Source of the DNA: Mesostigma viride
Taxonomy: Eukaryota > Streptophyta > Mesostigmatophyceae > Mesostigmatales > Mesostigmataceae
Assembly (NCBI GenBank): GCA_009746045.1
Contig: RPFO01000392.1
Span: 331,145-395,144, forward strand
Length of the DNA stretch: 64,000 nucleotides
Direction: 5' to 3'
Shown: in pieces, positions 11,533-23,121 of the stretch
How the letters are laid out: every line of letters starts with the position of its first letter
How positions within the stretch are numbered: position 1 is the stretch's first letter
Made by a program: the position numbers and the translations under genes
Notes under the pieces: generated by a model
Seen by the model: the letters and a program-made list of their open reading frames with translations, nothing else
Told to the model about the DNA's origin: nothing
The model's database searches: none

Positions 11533-14500
11533 ATGGCCGCTGCGAGGGGCGCCGAGCCAGTCAGGGACACGTGGGCCGTGGTGACGGAAGAACGTGGCGG
11601 GTTACAACCCGCGACATTGATGAGAGGCTCCCAAACTGCTTGGTGCCATGAATGCCAGGGACGAGTAAGGAAAACTGAACCTGAGCCAAGGTACGGCCTA
11701 ACTCGATCCCATGCGGCAATGAACTCAAGTCGTTTGTGAATCTCATGGGTGTAAATGCCTCTGCTGACGGCTCCGCAGGCTATCATGGCTAGCTCATCTG
11801 TCTCGATAACCACACTTGTGGGGTCACCTCCCCGTGACGTTATTCTGCCATGCCGGCGTCTGAACAATTCCACCCTCTATCCTTTGTGTGCTTGACGTTG
11901 TGTCCTGTGTGATAAAATTTGGTCCATGACATCCCACCAATGCCGGGACACCACCCTGCAGGTACTGCAGCGGCCGTGATTGCGGAAAAGCGTACCACGC
12001 ACGCTGTCTCGCGCTGAAAAGACCAGCACTTGTCTCTCAAGATGCTGCTGCTGCTGACCCTCTCCACGATGGGAAGAGCCCACCCAACGGGGATGTACTG
12101 TGGCTATGCCCAGAGTGCGCTGCCACAGGCGCCGCGCTGGAGTTTGAACGGGTGCCGGAGAGTCTGCACGGCAAGCGGGTGGTTCCCGGCTTCCACGATG
12201 AGTGGGCCACGCAGGGAGGTTCCCAGGCTGCCCTTTCGCAAGGCAACCTGTCTTCTAGGGGACGTGCGGGCCACCCAGGGCCGGCGGGCATGAATGCCAG
12301 CACTACGATTGGGGGCACTAGTGCGGCCGCGGGCACCTGTGTGGAGTACTTGGTCAAATGGCGCGACCGCTGGCTCCATGACTGCACGTGGGTGCCCGAG
12401 CCAGTGCTGATGGAGGACGCGGCCGCGCACAGGCTGGTGGCCGCCTGGGAGAAGAAGTTTGCCACCGACGCCCACGCGGAGGGGTACCTCTGCCCCGATG
12501 TGTGGCTTCCGTCCGTCGCCGTGCGCGTGCTGGCGGCACGAGGTGCGTGCACGCCCCTGCGCACACTGGAGGCGCAGCGCGTGGCGGGGTTTCCCATGGG
12601 GTGCGCGGTGACGGAGCTGTTGGTCCGATGGCCAGGGGTAGAGATGCGCTGCACGTGGGAGGTGGCAACCTCGCGCATATTCGACGGTAAATGCGCTCCC
12701 GTGGTGGGAGTTTCTAGCCAGGCTTGGCTGTTGCCCCGTCTACAAGCCAGACACAATGAATGTGTTGACCGGGCCCTGGGCCGGCACAGAGGGAAACCGT
12801 GCCCGGAGCTCCCTGCCGGGACGGCGCTGGATGCCCCCCAGCTGCAGGCGGTCCCCTGGCTGTGCGAGCGGATGCGGCGCGGCCCCGCCACCTGTCTGTT
12901 CGCTGGCGACCGGCACATGGGCAAGGTGGTGGCGGCGGCGTGTGCGCTGGGTATCTCCCACGCGGAAGGGTGCGGGCCGCCCTCCATGATCCTGACCAAC
13001 GACAGGGAGCAGGTGTCTCTGTGGACGCAAGGTGGGTGGCGGCTGCGCAGTTGGTGGGTGGCGGGTGGCTGCTGCATGTTGGAGGTTGGTGGGTGGCTGC
13101 TGCATGTTGGAGGTTGGTGGGTGGCTGCTGCATGTTGGTGGGTGGTGGGTTGCGGCTGCGCAGTTGGTGGGTGGTGGGTGGCTGCTGCATGTTGGTGGGT
13201 GGTGGGTGGCTGCTGCATGTTGGTGGGTGGTGGGTGGCTGCTGCATGTTGGAGGTTGGTGGGTGGCTGCTGCATGTTGGTGGGTGGTGGGTGGCTGCTGC
13301 ATGTTGGTGGGTGGTGGGTGGTGGCTGCGCAGTTGGTGGGTGGTGGGTGGCTGCTGCATGTTGGTGGGTGGTGGGTGGCTGCTGCATGTTGGTGGGTGGT
13401 GGGTGGCTGCTGCATGTTGGTGGGTGGTGGGTGGCTGCTGCATGTTGGTGGGTGGTGGGTGGCTGCTGCGCGGTTGGAGGTTGGTGGGTGGCTGCTGCAT
13501 GTTGGTGGGTGGTGGGTTGCTGCTGCATGTTGGTGGGTGGTGGGCGGCGGCTGCGCAGTTGGTGGGTGGTGGGTGGCTGCTGCATGTTGGTGGGTTGTGG
13601 GTGGCGGCTGCATGTTGGAGGTTGGTGGGTGGCTGCTGCGCGGTTGGTGGGTGGTGGGTGGCTGCTGCATGTTGGTGGGTGGTGGGTGGCGGCTACGCAG
13701 TTGGTGGGTGGTGGGTGGCGGCTGCATGTTGGTGGGTGGCGGGTGGCGGCTGCATGTTGGAGGTTGGCGGGTGGATGCAGCATGTTGGAGGTTGGTGGGT
13801 GGCTGCTGCATGTTGGAGGTTGGTGGGTGGCTGCTGCATGTTGGTGGGTGGTGGGTGGCTGCTGCATGTTGGTGGGCGGTGGGTTGCGGCTGCGCAGTTG
13901 GTGGGTGGTGGGTGGCGGCTGCATGTTGGAGGTTGGTGGGTGGCGGCTGCATGTTGGAGGTTGGTGGGTGGCTGCTGCATGTTGGTGGGTGGTGGGTGGC
14001 TGCTGCATGTTGGTGGGTGGTGGGTGGCGGCTGCGCAGTTTGAGGTTGGTGGGTGGCTGCTGCATGTTGGAGGTTGGTGGGTGGCTGCAGCATGTTGGTG
14101 GGTGGTGGGTGGCGGCTGCGCAGTTTGAGGTTGGTGGGTGGATGCAGCATGTTGGTGGGTGGTGGGTGGCTGCTGCATGTTGGAGGTTGGTGGGTGGTGG
14201 CTGCATGTTGGAGGTTGGAGGTTGGTGGGTGGCTGCTGCGCGGTTGGTGGGTGGTGGGTAGCTGCTGCATGTTGGGGGTTGGTGGGTGGCTGCTGCATGT
14301 TGGAGGTTGGTGGGTGGCTGCTGCGCGGTTGGTGGGTGGTGGGTGGCTGCTGCATGTTGGTGGGTGGTGGGTGGCTGCAGCATGTTGGTGGGTGGTGGGT
14401 GTCTGCTGCATGTTGGAGGTTGGAGGTTGGTGGGTGGCTGCTGCGCGGTTGGTGGGTGGTGGGTGGCTGCTGCATGTTGGTGGGTGGTGGGTGGCTGGTG

Positions 14501-17500
14501 CATGTTGGTGGGTGGTGGGTGGCTGCTGCATGTTGGTGGGTGGTGGGTGGCTGCTGCATGTTGGTGGGTGGTGGGTGGCTGCTGCATGTTGGTGGGTGGT
14601 GGGTGGCTGCTGCATGTTGGTGGGTGGTGGGTGGCTGCTGCATGTTGGTGGGTGGTGGGTGGCTGCTGCATGTTGGTGGGTGGTGGGTGGCTGCTGCATG
14701 TTGGTGGGTGGTGGGTGGCTGCTGCGTGGTTGGGGTTGGTGGGTGGATGCCGCTGTGTGGGTGGCTTGCGGTTGGGGGCAACTTACAAACCACCCACTTG
14801 GTAGTTTGCCCAGACCTCTTGAATGGAAGGGGAAAGGAGAGGGGGGGGGGGGGGGGGAAGTGCCCTCGCTTGATAAACACTTGAAGGGGAAACTGGAAGC
14901 CTGGGGTCTCGAGCCATTGGCGCAATTCTCTGGGTTGCTTCTGTCTACCGCAACCATCCCCATGTGGTTCCATGCCTCTGTTCCCCACCCCCATGCGTTT
15001 GCGACCGCCGTCTGTGGTTTATTAGTAGCCCACACCTGCACATGCACTTGTGGAAGGCACCTGTAGCAACCACCGGTAGCTGGCACTGGTAGCTGGCACT
15101 GGTAGCTGGCACTGGTAGCTGGCACCTGTAGCTGGCACCTGTAGCTGGCACCTGTAGCTGGCACTTGTCGCTCTTTTCCCCCCTTCATCTTCCTGGGATG
15201 GCTCTCTGCCGTCTCCAGCAGCACGAGGCAGGGGCCACTCCTTGCCTTCTAGCAAGCGCCCACTTGTGCTTGGCATTGCGTAGCAATCGCCCGCGCCTTC
15301 CGGCCCAGGGCTGCACGCGTGTCTACCGGGGGTGCGGCCGTGAGCACAATGTCGTAGCCAGACAGGTCAATGATGGGCATGTATTGTTATTTTTAGTTTT
15401 TGTGTTCTCTTGTAAAGGTGCTAGCATCTCTCACTGTGTGCGATCAGTGAGGCATGAGCGATCAGCAGGCATGGGCTGGTGGGGGGTGGCAGCATTACGA
15501 TCATGGCATGGAATAGAGCCTTCCTTTCTTTCCGCTGCGCCCTTCCCAAGTTCAATGGTCAAGTGCATTTGGGCGCAATCGGATCTCTCCCTACAGGAGA
15601 TATCGCTTGGGTGGTGCTGCGTTCTTATCCTTCAAGCTCCGCCATGAGCTGAGAACCTGCTGCCACAGCTACGGCCACCTGCTGCCATGGCCACTGCCAC
15701 CAGCTGTCACGGCCACTGCCGCTCACATCGCGGGCCTTCCCCCTGCACCCATGTGATCCCTGTGTGCAGTTCTCTCGGCGTGGGCCCCCCACCTCAACTG
15801 CGTGCCCTTTGCGCGGTCGCCGAATCCCATGAGCGCCGCGCTTACGGATGACCCCTTCTATACATGGGAGCTGTGCCCCCCCCTGGGCGAAGAAGGGGGC
15901 CACAGGGAGGGCCAGCCGGCCCCAGACGTGGTGGTGACCACCTTTGATGACCTTGCGCAGGTATGGGCGGTGTTGCAGCATCCCTCATCACGTGGGTGGC
16001 CCTTTGGAGATTGCATCGTTCGTGCGCAGGTGGGATACGTGCTGTGTTGCAGGACGCAGTGCGCACGTGGCATGCAGCGACCCGTACAGGACATTTTTTG
16101 CAGGTACAGGTGGTCAGAGAGGAGGTAGGGGCGTCGTTGCAGACACGTTGGGGTCCTGCATGAAAAGGAAGGGCAGGGGCAGGGCCAGTGAATAGTTTGG
16201 GAGGTGGGCGGGTAGTGGCGCATACCAACTGGGCGGCCGAGAGCAAGTCCAGGGGTGGTGTGCTATACCGTGGCGGCGTTGGTGGCGTACCTCGTCGCGC
16301 AACCTGTGCTGGCTTCGATGCCTGCTGGCTAGCTTGCGAGGTTGCATGCATGTGTGTGTGCGGGCGGGCGCGCGCGCGCGGGCGGGCGTGCGCGCGGGCG
16401 GGCGCGCGCGGGCGGGCGGGCGGGCGGGCGGGCGGGCGGGCGGGCGGGCGGGCGGGCGAAGGATCCTTTGTCGTTGTTTCTCTGCAGGCATGGCTTGATG
16501 GGACAGGGGACAAGGACATGCCCAACACGGGACCTGGACGCCACGGCTCATGCACGGCGGCGGTCCCCATCCTTGCATTCCCCACTTCGCTCTACCCTCG
16601 CGGCCCATCCTGGTTGCTTTCCATCTACACTGTAACAGACGCCAGGTTCGTACCCAACATCTCACGGTGACAGAGGCATGGTCATGATTGTTTCTGTTTG
16701 GGGGGTTGCACAGGTCGGAGGTGGCCGCATGGCCGCACGATCAGCCGATGGGGGCGTGCCAGTGGACGAGCAAGACGCCTCGGTGGCAGGGCTCCTGCGG
16801 GGCATGCGAATGAGCACCCTGGTGGTGGACGCCAGGGTGCTGCGCGGGCCGCACAAGCAGAAGCAGGCAGAAGGCCTTCTGGCGCAGATGTCGGCGGAGC
16901 ACAGGGCATGCACGCTGGTGGTGGCGGACCTCCCCCTTCAGGTCGGCATCCTTGTGATCGCGTGCTCACACTGTTGCAATTCTGCTGGCGGTAGCCAGTG
17001 TACTTGGGGTAGTCAGTGTGTTCCTTGATTTTCGTGGCAGTTCCTGCTGAATAGTTCCGCGGAGCATGCAGCCCCAATGCTGGCCGGGTACGGACGGCGG
17101 CGATGCCTTCCAGCCAGCGGCATGGCCGGTCATGGCATCTCTGCCTACCGGTCATGGCATCGCTGCCTACCGGCCATGGCATCGCTGCCTACCGGTCATG
17201 GCATCTCTGCCTACCGGTCATGGCATCGCTGCCTACCGGTCATGGCATCTCTGCCTACCGGCCATGGCATCGCTGCCTACCGGTCATGGCATCGCTGCCT
17301 ACCGTTCATGGCATCGCTGCCTACCGTTCATGGCATCGCTGCCTACCGGTCATAGTATATCTGCCGTGGGAATCCCTCTCACCTCTCGGGGTCCGTCATG
17401 GCAGCCACCTCGTGGCTGTCTGGACGCTTGATGCGTCATTCGGCACTACCAGCTGAATTGATCCCTTAGACGCGAGTCCGACTACCCGCTGACATGGCAC

Positions 17501-20500
17501 GGATCGTCATTTACCCTCCTGCGTGCTCACCTGCCTTTGCACCCCACCACATAATTGTAACTGTGCCCGTCACGGTGCTCTGCCTCGATACCCCTCACTG
17601 CGCCCATCACTGTGCCCGTCACTGTGCCCATCACTGTGCCCATCACTATACCTGCCTCGGTACCCATCTTTGGGGGGACTTCAGCCCAGCCTGCAGAAAT
17701 GGTTGCCTCAGCTGTTCGGTGCCGAGGTGCTACCCCTCGCGACGCATAATGCTGGCAGCTCGAGCGTGAGCCTCACGCCCTCCCCCGCCTGCCTGGTACA
17801 GCGCGCGAGCGACCACCGCCCCCACCTGGCGTCCCTGGTGGAGCACCTGGTGCCGGCGCGGATCAGCCCCCTGCAGGTGGACGCCTACTGGGAGCTGCTG
17901 GAGCCCCTCATACCCTGCATGGGGGCGCAGGGCATGGACGACCCCAAGCCCTGCATGGGAGCCATTCTGCAATTGCTCGCGGTAGGTGGTCGTTTGGCTG
18001 TCACGAGGTTCTGTTTCCTAATTACTTTTCTTGGACCCAGGCAGAAGCGGTCGAGCCCACAGTGCGGTTTGTGGTCTACTGTCAGGTGTGAGGTGTACTT
18101 GGGGGTTTAGGCACCTTTGTTAAGGGAAGTCATGGACAGTACTGGTAGTCCGCCACTTGCGAGACACACTACTCACGTTATTCTGTTGCAGTGTTGACAT
18201 CTTCTACCGCAGCCTGCTCTGTTTGTCACCCCATACATCACTGTATTGGCCGCGCTCAGCTCCTCTCACGTGTGTATGGCCCCTGCTGCACCCGTTCTTG
18301 CCTACCCTCCGAAATCACCTTACGCTGTGGCGCTGCCTTTGCTGCTGTCATCCATCCATTGCAATCCACCTACCTTTCCTATCTCCATCGTTTGCTCCGG
18401 TCACGACCACTGGCTCGGGTCACGCTTGTGCGCCCCTTTGACCCGGCCCATGCATGGCATGTGCTGTGTGCCACCCCGGGTGACCCTATGGATGGCTGTA
18501 TGCATCACCGCACGATGGACGACATCAATGACGACGCTATTGGTGACATTTTCGATGACACCATTGATGGCACCGTTGTTGAGATCATGGATGGTGGCGC
18601 CATCAATGGCGCACCAGTGCTGCCAAGTCACCGAGAAAGGGCGCGAGCTGGCACAGGCGACACACCAGGAGCGCGCCCGCAATGCCATGGCACCCACCCC
18701 TGAGCCAGCCATCGACGCTCGGCTGGCACACGGAGGCAAGCTTGGCGTGCTACGACAGCTCGTGGACACGTTGCGGCGCCGGAATAAGAAGGTCGCCATT
18801 ATGGTGCACGTGAGTGGCGGCGGCGGGGCACTTGCGTGAGGGGCCTTGAAACTGTTGACACCCCTTGAGTTGTGTGGGTTGTCAACCGTCCCCCCTACCT
18901 CTGTAACTTGACCATAACTGCCCAATGTGTGTTTGTAATAGGCCACAGCACCTTTTGACATGAGTAGATGAGGAGGCAAGGCAAGAAAAGAAATGAAGGA
19001 TAAGAAATGGCAAGGCAAGAAAAGAAATTAAGCATAAGAAATGGCAAGGCAAGAAAAGAAGTGAAGGATAAGAAATGGCAAGGCAAGAAAAGAAATGAAG
19101 GATAAGAAATGGCAAGGCAAGAAAAGAAATGAAGGATAAGAAATGGCAAGGCAAGAAAATTAATGAAGCATAAGAAATGGCAAGGCAAGAAAAGAAATGA
19201 AGGATAAGAAATGGCAAGGCAAGAAAATTGATGAAGCATAAGAAATGGCAAGGCAAGAAAAGAAATGAAGGATAAGAAATGGCAAGGCAAAGCAAGATGC
19301 GAAAAGGGCACGATATCACAGGAAAGCAAGGCACACTTTGCGGCTGCTAGCACCGCCACCTGTTCTCCGTTGTATCTGCGGCCACCCGTGGTGCTGGTTT
19401 CCGTACTCGTTATCGTGTCGTCACCCAACTTGCCATGTTTTCTACATTCGCTGCTTTCTCTGCTCTTGGTACTGTTTCGCTACTGCCGGTTTCCATGCGT
19501 TTCTTGCTACTAGCAGTACCGTTGCCACTCTTCTTGTTGCTACATACTCGACATGTCATGGTTATGGTTTATGCTACGCTTGCGTCTGGGGTCGCTACTA
19601 TCTGTCTATCCGCCGCTACCTCCGGTCGCACAAATCCTACCTTAACTGCTGTTTGACTTGCAATCGTGGCCAACCTGATGATGATATGCGGTGCCGTGAT
19701 CCTCCTCCCTGCCCTGTTCACATGACCATGGCTTGTCACCAACCCCCCCCCACACACACAGAGCATAGAGCTTTGTGATCTCCTGGATGACTTCCTCTGC
19801 TGCTGCTACGGCTCCAGGGAGGTCCAGCTGGCCGTCGCACCCGCTAGCCATGACAGCCGTAGCAAGGCCGCGCCAGAGCCGTCGGTGCGTGCGAGTGCTC
19901 TACCACCCGTTTTGCGTCTTGTTCACCTCACAAAATTCAACTTTGCTGAATTAAAGGTGCAATCCTCTTGTGGGGCATCTTCCTTTTGCAATGTAGTGCA
20001 TCAATGTGGTTAAACATTATCGCAAGCCAACCCCCCAAAGGGGATGCTGTGCGAAGCCGTAGCCGTGTATGTGACCTGCGTTGCATTGCTGTCTCTCGTC
20101 ACACCTACGCAGGTACCACAACAGCTGCGTCACCTACTCCAGGACCACCACCGCCGCCGACGACACCACCACCATTACCACCACCACCGCCACCACCACC
20201 ACCACGGCCGCCGCCACCGCCGCCGCCATTACCACCACCACCACCTCCACCACCATCACCACCACCACCACCACCACCACCACCACCACCACCACCACCA
20301 CCACCACCACCACCACCACCACCACCACCACCACCACCACCACCACCACCACCACCACCACCACCACCACCACCACCACCACCACCACCACCACCACCAC
20401 CACCACCACCACCACCAGACGTTGCATCCTAAATCAAACTTGTTTCTAGTTCTTTTTCCGTGTTTTCTTCCTGTTTTCAACTCCACATTTTGTTACTTGT

Positions 20501-23041
20501 ACCCTTTGCTTTCACCCCCCCAGGTGCTCATCGTCCGTGTTGACTCCAGCAGCATCCCGGTGCTACCGTTTGTGGACGCGGTCGTCGTCTTTGCGTCAAG
20601 CGGGGACCCGATGGAGGACGTGCGCGCGGCCCTGGCGCTGCGCACGCTGCGGCCCTTTGCCTTGTTCCGTCTCTACGCGTGCGGCACGGTGGAGGAGGGC
20701 CTGCTGCGTCTGGGACGCAAGATACCCTATGTCATCAAGTTCAAAGTGAAGGCGAGTTAGAGGGTTGTCAAGTTGAAAGGGAAGGTGAGTTAGAGGGTCA
20801 TCAAGTTGAAAGGGAAGTCGAGTAAAGAGGGCCATCAAGTTGAAAGGGAAGGCGAGTTAGAGGGTCGTCAAGTTGAAAGGGAAGTAGAGTAAAGAGGGCC
20901 ATCAAGTTGAAAGGGAAGGCGAGTTAGAGGGCCATCAAGTTGAAAGGGAAGGCGAGTAAAGAGGGTCATCAAGTTGAAAGGGAAGGTGAGTTAGCTGGAG
21001 GATCACAAAAAGGTTGGAGGTGTCGCTCGTGGGCATGTTGTTTTGTAAGTTTCCATTGGGTACCTGCGCGTCTCATTCTTCTCATGTGCATTATTAATAT
21101 GTTTGTCGCCTTCCCTTTATTTGCCTTCCCTTTTGGCATGCTTTGCTCGTTGAGAGAGCAAGGGTTGCTGGAGATACGATGTGATGGCATGGGTTTAATC
21201 GTGATGGGTTTAATCGTGAGGGGCATTGCATTCGAGGCTCTTTGGTCATGCGCTCTGGCGCAGTGGTTGTGCATGTGATCCTCCCATGGGACATGTTGGC
21301 AAAATGGCGCGATGGGTTGCCTGGCACATAAAGCACGACGGGTTGCCTGGCACACAAAGCACGCTGGGTTGCATATTAAGCACGCTGGGTTGCCTGGCAT
21401 ATTAATTGCTGCTGGCATATAAGATGGGATTGGTAGATATTATCTGAGCATAGGCTGGATATTATATGGGACTGGTAGATAGGATGTGAGCGTACTGATG
21501 CCCCGCCCTCGTTCCACCCCTACAACTGGACCATTTGCCCCGTGTCCCGTCATCCCTTCTCCTGCATACCAATGCCCATTCCCTGCCTGACCCTTGCGCC
21601 CTTGGAATCGCCCTTCTTGCTCCTGCTTGCACCCGCACCTGCCCGCGCAGAAGCACGCGCGTGCCATTTATGGGGCGCTCCTCCAGCACGGGCTGGGCGG
21701 CGACTTGGTGCGACGGCGGCGCCGCGGCCCATTGGACCCAGGAACCAGTGTGGGCCATTCGGTGGCCGGTGCCTGTGATAGCAGCAGCGCTTGGCCCGTA
21801 GCGAGTGCGGGCATGGGCGTAGTGGAGGGGCACGCAAGGAGGCCGCGCGACGTACCGGATTTGGAAGCGATGGTGGCAGCGGCTCTGCATGATACGGAGC
21901 AAAGGTGCAGAGGTGCGGAAAATATGCTTCCATTTATTGCTTGTGTCATGTTTTCATCAAAGGTTGTTTTTTAAGATGACAATGTCAAGCGAGATTATGA
22001 ATGTGCTGGTGGAAAAGAATATATTGGTGTCTTAGAGGAGTCTGTGCTCGTATCAGCAAGACGCCCGGTCGTGTGCACTAAGCACATACTACTAATATTG
22101 AAGGTACTACTAATATTGAAGGTATGAAAATAGTAAGGTATGCAATGTGCTTCCCGATAGGCCAACCGTTTAGACCATGCTGGCCTACTGGGCAACACGT
22201 TTCGGTACGTGGGGCTCAACGCGGCTCGATGCGTTGCTGAGTGCCCATTCCACGGCTCCCTGTCTGCCAATCGCCCCCAAGAAAGCATGCCATGACAGTT
22301 CTTTGTGCTAATACCAGGTTGCTCTTTGCCCCCATGCACCCATTGACGGACTGTCTGTCCATTTTCTCAACACACATCGACCCATCTCCCTCTGTTATGT
22401 GGCCCGCTCCAGGTATCCCTCCCTCTACAGAGCTCGCTGGAGAGGTTCCCGGTGACCCCAGCCCGGCCGCCCCGGCCACCTCCCCTGGCAGCGGCCACTG
22501 TGGCCGCTCACCCCTCAGCCTGCCAGACACGTGGACCACGCAGATCACCCACGGCCCGAAACTGGATGCGGAGGGGCGGCCCTACTTGGCCCCCGAGGAT
22601 GCGGTGGCGGAGTTGCTCGCTGACGGCGTGGTGGTACCGGATGTTGCCTTTTGGACGGATGCGCTGATCTTGGTGGGTAGTAACTGTTGCATGAAGAGAC
22701 ACCGTAGAAGCCCGGTGCAATGGCTGGTAATACTGGCGTGAACATCGAATTGACCGGCTTCCCGCCTGCTGGCTGCCTGCATGCATGGTTGCCCTTTTAT
22801 GCCTGCCCCACAAGCCCGCCCGCCCGCCCGCCCGCCCGCCCGCCCGCCCGCCCGCCCGCCCGCCCGCCCGCCCGCCCGCCCGCCCGCCCGCCCGCCCGCC
22901 CGCCCGCCCGCCCGCCCGCCCGCCCGCCGCCCGCCCGCCCGCCCCCCGCCCGCCCGCCCGCCCGCCCGCCCGCCCGCCCGCCCGCCCGCCCGCCCGCCGC
23001 CCGCCGCCCGCCCGCCCGCCCGCCGCCCGCCCGCCCGCCCG

Positions 23042-23121
<80 letters not shown>

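Noticed and set aside
12714-15224. An 836-codon minus-strand frame and several 340-660-codon plus-strand frames rich in Thr/His/Pro or Gly/Trp/Cys
   Set aside because: They follow the minisatellite whose unit length is mostly a multiple of three, and the plus-strand sequence is bounded by good splice sites of the CHD-like gene.
16489-16645. Possible extra CHD exon between TCTGCAG and GCCAG|GTTCGT
   Set aside because: Its length (157) would break the phase between exons 3 and 4, which fit each other directly and match the SNF2 order without it.
17130-17355. CRISPR-like regular repeat
   Set aside because: Copies abut with no unique spacers, and the setting is a eukaryotic intron.
20044-20760. 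Poly-His, poly-Pro and poly-Thr frames
   Set aside because: Products of the (CCA)n microsatellite; only the part from 20524 to 20745 is coding, as CHD exon 8.
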